Source: Actinomycetota bacterium (GTDB lineage: Bacteria; Actinomycetota; Actinomycetes; S36-B12; UBA5976). Taken from it: a stretch of 13,718 nucleotides of DNA. The stretch is from contig CANJRK010000009.1 in the NCBI GenBank assembly GCA_947476765.1, positions 1 through 13,718 of the forward strand, written 5' to 3'. Both the position numbers and the translations under genes were made by a program. Below are positions 6,696 through 13,718 of the stretch, piece by piece. Position 1 is the first letter of the stretch. Each line of letters begins with the position of its first letter. The notes under the pieces are model-generated. The model searched no databases, was not told the DNA's origin, and saw only the letters and a list, made by a program, of their open reading frames with translations.

Positions 6696-7586
6696 ATGTC
6701 AGAATCTGCAGTTCCGTTGCCACGCCCAAATGAGCCACTTCGGCTGTTGGCCGTACATGCCCACCCGGATGATGAATCCAGTAAGGGTGCCGCTTCGACT
6801 GCAAAGTACGTCAGTGAAGGCGTGCAGGTAATGGTTGTGAGTTGTACCGGTGGCGAACGCGGAGATATCTTGAATCCAGGTTTTGATTTGGGTGAACGCG
6901 ATATCGCGCAAGTGCGCAGAAGTGAAATGCAAAAAGCTGCTGAAATTTTAGGAATTTCACATCGCTGGCTTGGTTTCGAAGATTCAGGTTGGCCTGACGG
7001 TGACCCGAAGCCACCGCTTCCAAAAGGTTGCTTTGCAGATCTGCCACTTGAATTAGTTAGCGCACCACTTGTTGAAATTGTTCGTGAGTTTAAACCGCAT
7101 GTAATTACTACTTATGACGAAAATGGTGGCTACCCACATCCAGATCACATCAGAACACATGAAGTTGCAATGTTTGCTTGGGAGAAAGCTGCTGACCCAA
7201 GTTACAAATCAGATCTTGAGCCGTGGGCCGCAGCAAAGATTTACTACAACCATGGATTTTCCAAACTAAGAGTTCAAACCATGCATGATGCTTGCCTAGA
7301 GCTTGGGATTGAATCGCCGTATCAAGAATGGTTAGACGAGTGGGAAGACGAGGACTTAACTTCGAGTCGAGTAACCACACGGGTGCATTGTTCGAATTGG
7401 TTCCCAGTCAGAGAAGCAGCACTAAAAGCACACGAAACCCAAATTGATCCCAACGGCAGTTGGTTTGCACTTTCAAACGAGACTTTGTCGACGATTTGGC
7501 CAACTGAGGAATTTGAACTTGCTTTTTCGCGAATTGGTGAAATTGTTGAATCAGATGACCTGTTCACTGGGTTAAGGGGAGAGTAA
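6696..7586 (+). CDS. mca: Mycothiol S-conjugate amidase Mca
   Basis: Mca is a zinc amidase that cleaves mycothiol S-conjugates of electrophiles and antibiotics into a mercapturic acid, which is exported, and GlcN-inositol, which is recycled. The 296-aa product has HAHPDDESSKG, giving candidate zinc ligands H23 and D26 and catalytic D25. GGYPHPDHIRTH supplies H148 and the third ligand H151. The SSKG after the metal motif, the GGERGDILNP block, SRVTTRV and WPTEEFELA fit Mca rather than the deacetylase MshB. The frame is open upstream to about 6501, but that extension would cover the divergent DUF4307 gene; ATG 6696 has AGGAGA 10 nt upstream and begins where the family alignment begins. The next gene starts immediately after the stop. 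Presence of mca implies the organism makes mycothiol; the biosynthesis genes are not in this window. Confidence 0.95.
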   Translation: MSESAVPLPRPNEPLRLLAVHAHPDDESSKGAASTAKYVSEGVQVMVVSCTGGERGDILNPGFDLGERDIAQVRRSEMQKAAEILGISHRWLGFEDSGWPDGDPKPPLPKGCFADLPLELVSAPLVEIVREFKPHVITTYDENGGYPHPDHIRTHEVAMFAWEKAADPSYKSDLEPWAAAKIYYNHGFSKLRVQTMHDACLELGIESPYQEWLDEWEDEDLTSSRVTTRVHCSNWFPVREAALKAHETQIDPNGSWFALSNETLSTIWPTEEFELAFSRIGEIVESDDLFTGLRGE

Positions 7587-7790
7587 ATGTTTAGATTTAT
7601 TAGTTCAGTTGCCACCGGTACTACTGAGCCATTTCCATCCTCTACCTCATTTGATTCCTCGAAGGTAAACCCTGGCCCGCTAGGCGGCATTGTCTTTTTG
7701 TTGCTAACCATTGCAGTTGTGTTGCTGTTATTTAGCTTTAATCGTCACATCAAGAAAGTTAACTTCCAGCAGGATGACTCTGAACAATAA
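7587..7790 (+). CDS. Small single-TM protein encoded directly after mca
   Basis: This 67-aa protein begins with ATG on the base after the mca TAA. A strong Shine-Dalgarno (AGGGGA, 7575-7580) lies 6 nt upstream inside mca, so it is very likely a real, translationally coupled gene. The first about 30 residues are Ser/Thr/Pro-rich. One TM helix follows (about residues 33-50, GGIVFLLLTIAVVLLLFSF), then a basic NRHIKK stretch and an acidic tail. The positive charge after the helix predicts N-out, C-in topology. I do not recognise a named domain. A similarly small gene follows mca in mycobacteria (Rv1083, from memory), suggesting a conserved partner. The next gene starts 6 nt downstream. Function unknown. 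Confidence 0.8.
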   Translation: MFRFISSVATGTTEPFPSSTSFDSSKVNPGPLGGIVFLLLTIAVVLLLFSFNRHIKKVNFQQDDSEQ

Positions 7791-7796
7791 TTCACT

Positions 7797-8567
7797 ATGA
7801 GTCGATATTTAACTCTGCGATTAATCGCGATACACATCCTCGGCGCATTAGCGGTTGCAGCTTGTTTGGTGTTGGCTGCTTGGCAATGGGATCGAGCACA
7901 TATTCAAACCGCGAGTACTAATACCGAAGTAAAAACTTTTGCCGAATTAAGTCCACTCCGCGATTACTTGCCGGTGGAATCCGTAGCTATGCCAACCTCA
8001 GTAACCGGTACTTGGCAACCAAACGAACGCATACTTATGCCAGAGCGCGTTAGTAATGGTCCCGAAATGGTGAATCCAGATCCGGCATCTGAAGTAATTT
8101 CGGAATGGGCGATACCAATTGGGTATTGGGTCGTAGACATTATGGAACTAGATGATGGCTCGAGTTTGGGAGTGGTACGAGGATTTGCTACGTCAGTCGA
8201 AGATTTACCTACTGCTAACGGTGTGGATACCATCACCGGTGTAATGCAACCGAGTGAAGATTTTCCTGGACTTAAGTTAGTCAATGGAATCAAGCCGCTA
8301 ACTACAGCGATGATTGTTGCCAACTCCCGAACAATTGCCCATGATGGCTACTTGGTTGCCACTGCAAAATCGGCTGAATTGGAACTTGTCACACCTATTT
8401 TTACTGAACCAATTTCGCAAGGATTGAATTGGCGAAATGTCATGTACACGTTTAATTGGATCTTGTTTGCAGTAATTGTTTGTTTTATGTGGATCCGTGT
8501 GGCGCGGGATGAGGTCCAATTGGCCCAAATTGCAAAAGATCATGCAGACTTAAGCCATGACAATTAA
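7797..8567 (+). CDS. SURF1 family protein (cytochrome oxidase assembly factor-like)
   Basis: This 256-aa protein has the SURF1 layout. An N-terminal TM helix (about residues 9-30) ends in the family motif WQWDRA (W29-A34). A large extracytoplasmic domain follows, including VTGTW, a WVVDI strand and an ITGVMQPSED segment. A second TM helix sits near the C-terminus (NWRNVMYTFNWILFAVIVCFMW), followed by a charged cytoplasmic tail. SURF1 proteins help insert heme a into subunit I of heme-copper oxidases; whether this divergent actinobacterial member does so is inference. It starts 6 nt after the small TM gene, has no clear Shine-Dalgarno close to the ATG, and overlaps the next gene by 11 nt, so it probably depends on the mca operon for expression. 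Confidence 0.8.
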   Translation: MSRYLTLRLIAIHILGALAVAACLVLAAWQWDRAHIQTASTNTEVKTFAELSPLRDYLPVESVAMPTSVTGTWQPNERILMPERVSNGPEMVNPDPASEVISEWAIPIGYWVVDIMELDDGSSLGVVRGFATSVEDLPTANGVDTITGVMQPSEDFPGLKLVNGIKPLTTAMIVANSRTIAHDGYLVATAKSAELELVTPIFTEPISQGLNWRNVMYTFNWILFAVIVCFMWIRVARDEVQLAQIAKDHADLSHDN

Positions 8568-8877
8568 AACTGAAGATTTCGCCAAGCAGTGGATGTTCTA
8601 TCGGATCATGGCCATCGTTGTCGGAACGGTTTTGCTCGTACTTACCCTGTTGTTAATTTCCGTTAGAGGGCTAGGGAATCCAGAACCGACCTTTTATGTA
8701 GCAGCTTGGACTGCTCATGGATATTTGTTCCCTGTGTACGTGGTGGCAACTTTCATGCTTTCAACAAAACTTAAGTGGACCTTTGGGAAAACTATTTTGA
8801 TCATGTTGGCTGGAACTATTCCACTCATGTCGTTTATTACGGAACGACGAGTTGCTAAAGAAGTAAAGTCCGCTTAA
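8557..8877 (+). CDS. DUF3817 integral membrane protein
   Basis: This 106-aa protein has three hydrophobic segments (about residues 14-36, 46-66 and 76-93). FYRIMAIVVG, the AHGYLFPVYVVATF segment with its histidine in or near the membrane, and the C-terminal LAGTIPLMSFITERRV match DUF3817, an actinobacterial family of unknown function. Its ATG at 8557 lies inside the SURF1-like gene and overlaps it by 11 nt in a different frame, so translation is coupled. The pairing with a SURF1-like gene suggests a role near the respiratory membrane; that is only inference. The TAA stop directly abuts the convergent CDF gene stop with no intervening base. Confidence 0.88.
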   Translation: MTIKTEDFAKQWMFYRIMAIVVGTVLLVLTLLLISVRGLGNPEPTFYVAAWTAHGYLFPVYVVATFMLSTKLKWTFGKTILIMLAGTIPLMSFITERRVAKEVKSA

Positions 8878-8896
8878 TTACTTCCAGCGATGCTGG
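8860..8896. terminator. Two adjacent hairpins on the DUF3817/CDF convergent stop codons
   Basis: GAAGTAA (8860-8866) pairs perfectly with TTACTTC (8878-8884) around an 11-nt loop that contains the DUF3817 stop codon. Immediately after it, CCAGC (8884-8888) pairs with GCTGG (8892-8896) around a 3-nt loop. The second hairpin lies 6 nt beyond the DUF3817 stop and within the final codons of the CDF gene. Neither is followed by a T-run, so a terminator function in either direction is tentative. Confidence 0.3.
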
Positions 8897-9810
8897 CCTT
8901 CGGGTTCATCTGCCCAAGAGCGCTCATCTTCAAGCGGTTCAACATGGGTTGTAACGACCGTGTTTGGAAGATCGCGAATGATGTCGGCTTCTAATTCCTC
9001 GGATAGGTCATGACCTTTTTGGATTGTCCAAGCACCCGGAACTAAAACGTGCATGGAAACAAACCGTTGCCGTCCTGCTTCCCGGGTTTGTAAAGCATGA
9101 AACTTTACGGTGTCGCTTTCATATTTGGTCAACACCTCAACGATTTTCAGGTGGTCTTCATCTGACAGGGCTTTATCCATTAACCCAGCAGTACTGCTAC
9201 GCAATAAATTCACCCCAGTAACAATGATGTTCAAACCAACTGCTAGCGCCACCACACCATCTAGTCGATTCCAACCGGTGACTACCACTAAGCCAACACC
9301 AACGATTACACCCACTGATGTCCAGACATCCGTTAGCAGGTGCTTACCGTCAGCAACTAATACAGGTGAGCGATGTAATTTTCCAGCACGTAACAGGATT
9401 AGCGCTGCGCCTCCATTTATCACTGCAGCTACCGTAGAGATTGTTAATCCCCAGCCAATTTGTTCTAAAGCGCGAGGTGTCATGATTCGTTCGATGGCAG
9501 TGAAAACAATGATTAGGGCAGCCAACAGGATCATGAATCCCTCAATGGAGGCTGAGAAGTATTCTGCTTTACCTCGGCCGAAGTGATGTTCTGCATCTGC
9601 TGGCTTCATGGAAGTGCGTAGGGCGAATAACGCAACTACTGCAGCAACGATGTTTACTGTTGACTCCAATGCATCCGAAAGTAGGCCTACTGAGCCAGTA
9701 GTCCACCAAGCTGCCATTTTGATACCAAAGACAATGACGCTGACGATGATTGACATCCAGGCGAACTTAGCCAGATTGATTTGCGGATTGGTTGTCTGGG
9801 AGCTAGTCAT
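8878..9810 (-). CDS. Cation diffusion facilitator (CDF) family metal exporter
   Basis: This 310-aa protein has six hydrophobic segments over about residues 15-210 and a C-terminal cytoplasmic domain (about 215-300) of the CDF metal-binding fold. The histidine- and charge-rich loop AEHHFGRGKAEYF after TM2 is a family hallmark. The TM5 metal motif HLLTD (H157, D161) is intact. In TM2 the usual H/DxxxD pair reads E49-xxx-N53 (in SDALESTVN), a pattern I recall for one CDF subgroup. CDF proteins export divalent metals such as Zn, Fe, Mn or Co by proton antiport; the metal cannot be assigned here. No strong Shine-Dalgarno precedes ATG 9810. It lies 47 nt downstream of the MMPL gene on the same strand, with no terminator seen between them, so co-transcription is possible. 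Confidence 0.93.
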   Translation of the reverse strand: MTSSQTTNPQINLAKFAWMSIIVSVIVFGIKMAAWWTTGSVGLLSDALESTVNIVAAVVALFALRTSMKPADAEHHFGRGKAEYFSASIEGFMILLAALIIVFTAIERIMTPRALEQIGWGLTISTVAAVINGGAALILLRAGKLHRSPVLVADGKHLLTDVWTSVGVIVGVGLVVVTGWNRLDGVVALAVGLNIIVTGVNLLRSSTAGLMDKALSDEDHLKIVEVLTKYESDTVKFHALQTREAGRQRFVSMHVLVPGAWTIQKGHDLSEELEADIIRDLPNTVVTTHVEPLEDERSWADEPEGQHRWK

Positions 9811-9857
9811 AGTTCATTGTGGCAGATAAGTTTTGGAAAATAGCCCTACCACCAGGA

Positions 9858-12017
9858 TTAATCAGAGATGCCAAACTTTTGATGGAATTTGCGAAGTGGC
9901 TTAGGTGCCCACCAGTTCCAGTTTCCGGCAACTCGCATTAACGCTGGTACCAGTAATCCTCGTACAACCGTGGCATCTAACATGATCGCAAATGCGATTC
10001 CTAGACCAAGCATTTTGATGCTAGTGACGCTACTTGTCATAAAGCAGGCAAACACGATGGCAATAAGTACAGCGGCAGCGGTAATGATGCGACCAGACTT
10101 CTGTAATCCAACAGTTACAGATTTTGTGGTGTCTGCACCGTTGTCATGTTCCTCTTTGATTCTGGAAAGCAAGAACAACTCGTAGTCCATCGATAGTCCA
10201 AAGGCAACGATCGCAACTAATACTAAAGTTGAAGTGTCGAGTGCCCCGGTAACAGTAAAGTCTCCAACTAACCACATGGCATTACCATCTTGGAAAACCC
10301 ATACTAATAATCCAAGAGTGGCTCCTAAACTCAACATGTTGAGTATCACGGCTTTTACTGGGAGCACTACGCTGCCGGTAAACATAAACAGAATTATCAA
10401 GGTAGCTAAGGCAAGCCAGCCCAAGACAATTGGCAAGTTATCCGAAATACCATTTTGGGAATCGGTAAAGACTGCAGCTTGGCCACCGATTAATGTTCCA
10501 TCAACTGGTGCAGGAATTGCCCGTAACCGAGTGATTAAGTCCTTGGCATCTATATTTCGAGATTCGATATCGCTGTATAGCGTGATTCGATGATGCGCAG
10601 CCGACGCAGCAACTGCCTGTTCCGGCGGTATTGGCGAAATTACTGAGCCTTCGATAAACGAGTCACCAGTTATGGCGCTGGTTACGTGTGGGTCGGCAGC
10701 CAGTTTTAGTGCGTAATCGTTTACTTGAGAACTAGTTGCAGCGATTGGCACGAGAACTTCAATTGGCACCTGGCTTTCAAATCGATCTCGAATCTGAGCC
10801 GAGGCAATTGCTGCAGGATTTGAAGCTGAGAGAACCCGGTCATCAACTTGGCTAAATTTTGCATTTAATGCCGGCGAAGCAAGTGTTAACAATAATGTGA
10901 CGGTACCAATAATCACGATGGCCGGACGCTTCATTACTGCCGCCGCAAGCCATGACCAAGCACCAGATTCTTTTGGCTTCAAATCGCCACGACGAACTTT
11001 AGCCTTATCAACATTGTGTCCAAGTAATGCCAGAACAGCAGGCAAGGCAATCATCGAAGCTAAAACAGCAAACAACACAACACTTACGCCGGCATAGGCG
11101 AAAGACTTCAAGAAATACTGCGGGAATAGCAGCATCGAGGAAAGTACTAGTGCAACTGTGAGTCCCGAGAAGAAGACCGTACGACCTGCAGTTGCAACAG
11201 TCTTTATAACTGAGGCGGCTACATCATTAGTTCGAGCAAGTTCTTCGCGGAATCGATTAACGATCAATAAGGCGTAGTCAATTCCTAACCCAAGCCCTAA
11301 TCCTGTAATCAAGTTCAAGGCAAATACCGAAACATCCGTAAACCGGGTAATTATGTAAAGAACAAAGAAAGATCCAGTTATAGATCCCAGTGCGACAACC
11401 ATTGGAAGGCCAGCTGCTACGGCAGCACCAAACACGAACATCAACATCAGGATGTTTAACGGAATTGCGATCGCTTCAGCCAGTTTTAAATCTTCTCGAA
11501 TTTGGCTATTGATTGAGTTGTAGAGAATTTCAATTCCACCAACGTAGGCACGGCTGTCAGCCGATTCCTTGTCGTAAGTTTCTTGAATGGTTTTGGCTGT
11601 TGCCGCAGCTTCCTCGCTATTTAGATTTTTATCAAAGTAAACAAGTGCAAGCCCAGCATTTCCGTCAAAACTTTTCAGACTTTCCTGCCCAGAGTTCCAG
11701 TAGGAAATTATAGATTCAACATTTGGTTCCGCTTCAACTTTTGCAAGCAAGTCAGAAGCTGCTGTCACCGATGCTGGATCATCAATGCTGGCTAATGTGT
11801 CGATGACTAAAATTGCAGACGCATCACGGGTGTCAAAGTCGGATTTGAGTAATTGATCTACCGCGGCCGAGTCGCTACCTAAATCGTCGTACCCTTGGGT
11901 CTTAAGCGCTCCAAACATTCCGGTGCCAATTACTCCGGCAACCACAATCGAAACCAAATAGCCAATGAATACGCCTTTACGATGGCGAACTACAAAACTT
12001 CCAATAGTGTCGAACAT
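9858..12017 (-). CDS. MMPL family (RND superfamily) transporter
   Basis: This 719-aa membrane protein has the MMPL two-repeat layout: TM1 (about residues 14-38), an extracytoplasmic domain (about 40-180), a TM bundle (about 180-340), then TM7 (about 367-387), a second external domain and a second bundle to about residue 700. Each bundle carries a conserved Asp-Tyr pair of the proton relay: D247-Y248 in GLGLGIDYALLIVNRFREEL and D611-Y612 in FGLSMDYELFLLSRIKEEHD. These correspond to the paired DY residues known in MmpL3. Family members export lipids or lipid-like compounds to the cell envelope; the substrate here is unknown. The short cytoplasmic tail lacks the long extension of mycobacterial MmpL3. 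ATG 12017 is supported by AAGGA (12025-12029), 7 nt away. It lies 57 nt downstream of the SpoIID-domain gene. Confidence 0.94.
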   Translation of the reverse strand: MFDTIGSFVVRHRKGVFIGYLVSIVVAGVIGTGMFGALKTQGYDDLGSDSAAVDQLLKSDFDTRDASAILVIDTLASIDDPASVTAASDLLAKVEAEPNVESIISYWNSGQESLKSFDGNAGLALVYFDKNLNSEEAAATAKTIQETYDKESADSRAYVGGIEILYNSINSQIREDLKLAEAIAIPLNILMLMFVFGAAVAAGLPMVVALGSITGSFFVLYIITRFTDVSVFALNLITGLGLGLGIDYALLIVNRFREELARTNDVAASVIKTVATAGRTVFFSGLTVALVLSSMLLFPQYFLKSFAYAGVSVVLFAVLASMIALPAVLALLGHNVDKAKVRRGDLKPKESGAWSWLAAAVMKRPAIVIIGTVTLLLTLASPALNAKFSQVDDRVLSASNPAAIASAQIRDRFESQVPIEVLVPIAATSSQVNDYALKLAADPHVTSAITGDSFIEGSVISPIPPEQAVAASAAHHRITLYSDIESRNIDAKDLITRLRAIPAPVDGTLIGGQAAVFTDSQNGISDNLPIVLGWLALATLIILFMFTGSVVLPVKAVILNMLSLGATLGLLVWVFQDGNAMWLVGDFTVTGALDTSTLVLVAIVAFGLSMDYELFLLSRIKEEHDNGADTTKSVTVGLQKSGRIITAAAVLIAIVFACFMTSSVTSIKMLGLGIAFAIMLDATVVRGLLVPALMRVAGNWNWWAPKPLRKFHQKFGISD

Positions 12018-12026
12018 TTTTGCGTC

Positions 12027-12065
12027 CTTAGGAATTGAAATACATGAAATTAAATTAATTCCAAG
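12027..12065 (-). promoter_or_regulatory. Leader hairpin overlapping the MMPL ribosome-binding site
   Basis: On the minus strand CTTGGAATT pairs with AATTCC-T-AAG (one bulged T) across a 20-nt AT-rich loop. The last three bases of the right arm are the first three of the Shine-Dalgarno AAGGA. The structure could modulate MMPL translation or help end the upstream transcript. It is AT-rich and may be weak; role inferred. Confidence 0.3.
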
Positions 12066-12074
12066 TTTAAAGCA

Positions 12075-12640
12075 CTATTTGATCTTTACGGTCTTAGCCT
12101 TTGACACTAGAGTTCCAATTCGCGCATCCTGTGTTTTCACTCGGTAGGAAACGGTTAACTTTGATGAACCTACCTTGCGCACAAGAGACCACTTGCCGTT
12201 ACTTCCGGTTTTGACCGCCCTAATCTTTTTCCATGATCCATTACCAATTTTGCGCTCAACAATAAGGATTACATTCGCGTAGCTGGGCTTAACAGATCCA
12301 GTGATCGTGATAGTTGAATTTCGCTTGGCAGTCTTGGGAACACTTGCTGAAATTGACCCAGCCATAGTGATGCGCTTTGAGGAAGTCTTTACAGTTCCCT
12401 TTGAATTAGTGGCGGTAATCCGCAACTGATGTTTGCCAGCAGATGGCCCGGTCCACAAAATGGACCAGGATCCCTTGTCATTTGTGATTGCCGTTGAAAC
12501 AGTTTTCCATTTACTTCCGGACTTGCGTTGTAGTTTTACAGTTGCGCCACGTTGTGCCGGAGAGACCTTTCCAGTAAATGCGTAATCAGTGGGCGCGATA
12601 ACTTTTGTCGGCCAATTGACTTTAGTAACTGCAGTTAAAT
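12075..12640 (-). repeat. Two diverged tandem Ig-like domains at the C-terminus of the SpoIID-like protein
   Basis: The coding segments about 12361-12640 and 12075-12360 encode two roughly 95-residue modules with the same order of elements: a T-G-x-V strand, a V-x-L-x-x-(Q/E)RK strand, K-W-K or S-W-K-K, a DKGSW or SNGKW turn, then alternating strands ending near K-R-I-T or K-T-V-K. The pattern resembles bacterial Ig-like adhesive repeats. Both are lysine-rich, which fits binding to the anionic wall. Similarity is visible in protein, not in DNA, so the duplication is old. Confidence 0.6.
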
Positions 12641-13718
12641 TCTTCACGGATACCGTGTTAGAACCGGGCACAGTTGTTCCGCCCGGAGTAATAGCTGAGA
12701 TGTAAGTGGATTTGGTCCCCAAAACCCCGCGCAACTCATCAGGTGTTACTTTTTCACCTGGCGCGATCGTAAGTGTGGTGATGTTTCCGGCAGAATCTGA
12801 CAAATTAAGAGTTTTTATGCCGCCACTTGGATAATTTCCAATGACTGTCACAGACCAAACGTCTGCAACGTTTACATTTTGGGCACGAAGTTTAGCTACC
12901 AAGGTTGCTTGGTCAATGTAGTCAGTCCAGGCAGAGTTCGCGTTGTTTACACCAGCATCCTTAGCCCAATGATCATCGACGCTAACGAGGTAAGGAACCG
13001 TCGATCCCCAAACATCTTTTACGTTTTGAGTCTTACCACCAGTTGAAGATGAATAGTAAGTAGCGATAGGCGAGCCGTTGTATCGGACTACCGATGCAGT
13101 ATTTGGGTTAACAATTGTGGCATTCACAGCAGCAACCCAACGACTTCCACTTGTTGCTATTTCTTTGCTGTACCCAACAAAGGATTGATCCCTAATTGTT
13201 GAATAAATCTGACAGTCACAACCAACACGAGTGGGAATTTTCTTCAAGGCATAGGAACGGCCAGCAATTGCTTGGGCTTGCATAGCTGCATTGGCCCACG
13301 AAGATGGAACTTCACCAAGACCGTATAAGTATTCATCAATTAAACGCAACGTGTTAACTACGACTAGGTCAGCAACTGAATCGTCAAAGAGCCCAGACTT
13401 AATTTCTAAAGTTCCATACTTAAAGCGATGGGAACAAGCATTAGGAACACAGGTAGCAGTTCCTAGGCGGGTAGTTGCAGCAGAAACGCTTGAACCCGTT
13501 CCGATATTTATTACCGTGTCAGCATTAACCCAGTTCATATTTACGACGGCTCCGGAACCAAGTATTTTACTGTCGGAAGTTACTTGAGTTAACCCAGCGA
13601 CAGTTGTAAAGGTTGCAATCGAACCAGCAGCAATTACAAAAGGTTTGCCGCCATCGATGATGATATTAAATGCGCCTCCTGTTGCTGATCCAGGTACCTT
13701 TTCACCCTTTAGGGCTGC
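12075..13718 (-). CDS. SpoIID/LytB-domain cell-wall protein with repeated C-terminal domains (5' end outside window)
   Basis: The frame is open from the right edge to the TAG/TAA-class stop at 12075, giving 547 visible residues. ATG at 13538 is visible residue 61 and not the start, because coding continues upstream without a stop. The SpoIID/LytB domain covers about visible residues 95-345: YGTLEIK, then GEVPSSWANAAMQAQAIAGR, whose glutamate (visible E136) matches the catalytic acid of SpoIID lytic transglycosylases, then IRDQSFVGY and the substrate-groove motif YYSSSTGGKTQNV. Such enzymes cleave peptidoglycan glycan strands. The last about 190 residues are two similar lysine-rich beta-type domains. 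Sporulation is not implied; these domains are common in non-sporulating actinobacteria as amidase-enhancer-type wall proteins. A signal peptide would lie outside the window. The MMPL gene follows 57 nt downstream. Confidence 0.88.
   Translation of the reverse strand, partial: AALKGEKVPGSATGGAFNIIIDGGKPFVIAAGSIATFTTVAGLTQVTSDSKILGSGAVVNMNWVNADTVINIGTGSSVSAATTRLGTATCVPNACSHRFKYGTLEIKSGLFDDSVADLVVVNTLRLIDEYLYGLGEVPSSWANAAMQAQAIAGRSYALKKIPTRVGCDCQIYSTIRDQSFVGYSKEIATSGSRWVAAVNATIVNPNTASVVRYNGSPIATYYSSSTGGKTQNVKDVWGSTVPYLVSVDDHWAKDAGVNNANSAWTDYIDQATLVAKLRAQNVNVADVWSVTVIGNYPSGGIKTLNLSDSAGNITTLTIAPGEKVTPDELRGVLGTKSTYISAITPGGTTVPGSNTVSVKNLTAVTKVNWPTKVIAPTDYAFTGKVSPAQRGATVKLQRKSGSKWKTVSTAITNDKGSWSILWTGPSAGKHQLRITATNSKGTVKTSSKRITMAGSISASVPKTAKRNSTITITGSVKPSYANVILIVERKIGNGSWKKIRAVKTGSNGKWSLVRKVGSSKLTVSYRVKTQDARIGTLVSKAKTVKIK

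Noticed and set aside
7964..8323. 119-codon open frame on the - strand opposite the SURF1-like gene
   Set aside because: Antisense shadow without a Shine-Dalgarno or domain; the + strand gene has clear SURF1 features and operon context.
9110..9586. 158-codon open frame on the + strand opposite the CDF gene
   Set aside because: Thr/Pro/Ser-rich shadow translation that mirrors the membrane codons of the CDF gene; no start signal or family match.
9801..9815. Four-codon out-of-frame mini-ORF overlapping the CDF start on the - strand
   Set aside because: No Shine-Dalgarno and too short to distinguish from chance.
13536..13538. ATG as the start of the SpoIID-domain gene
   Set aside because: The same frame stays open for 60 more codons to the window edge and encodes a plausible continuation of the domain, so the ATG is internal.
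1..13718. tRNA, rRNA, CRISPR, insertion sequence, phage or defence genes
   Set aside because: No cloverleaf-like segment, regularly spaced repeats, transposase or integrase motifs, or nuclease/toxin signatures were seen on either strand; nearly all bases are assigned to conventional genes.

Overview
The window looks like chromosome from a mycothiol-producing actinobacterium with unusually low G+C (mid-40s % by eye) and very tight gene packing. The mycothiol S-conjugate amidase gene, the greA / DUF4307 / mca neighbourhood, DUF3817 and a DrrAB-type ABC exporter all point to Actinobacteria. Low G+C with almost no intergenic DNA suggests a streamlined aquatic lineage of the Nanopelagicales (acI) type; that placement is inference. 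Both ends of the window cut through genes.

Layout, left to right. (1) 1-1224, + strand: 3' part of a YccA/Bax-inhibitor-1 family membrane protein, a clear intrinsic terminator, and msrA. (2) 1221-3667, - strand: ilvA (threonine ammonia-lyase) followed after 2 nt by a 12-TM MFS transporter whose 3' end overlaps msrA. (3) 3668-3813: divergent regulatory gap. (4) 3814-5663, + strand: DrrA/DrrB-like ABC exporter pair. (5) 5666-6648, - strand: DUF4307 membrane protein followed by greA. (6) 6649-6695: short divergent gap. (7) 6696-8877, + strand: mca, a 67-aa single-TM protein, a SURF1-like protein and a DUF3817 protein, all abutting or overlapping. (8) 8878-13718, - strand, read right to left: a SpoIID/LytB-domain wall protein (5' end outside the window), an MMPL transporter and a CDF cation exporter.

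The genes share a theme of envelope transport and redox or toxic stress. There are four exporters of different superfamilies (MFS, ABC, MMPL/RND, CDF). There are two repair or detoxification enzymes (MsrA for oxidised methionine, Mca for mycothiol conjugates) and a candidate cytochrome-oxidase assembly factor (SURF1-like). GreA and IlvA are housekeeping.

I found no tRNA, rRNA, CRISPR array, insertion sequence, phage gene or recognisable defence system, and no stretch over 300 bases without a gene. I do not see a convincing undescribed system. The items most worth a second look are the small membrane protein abutting mca, the hairpins sitting on the stop codons of abutting convergent genes, a leader hairpin overlapping the MMPL ribosome-binding site, and the repeated basic C-terminal domains of the SpoIID-like protein.
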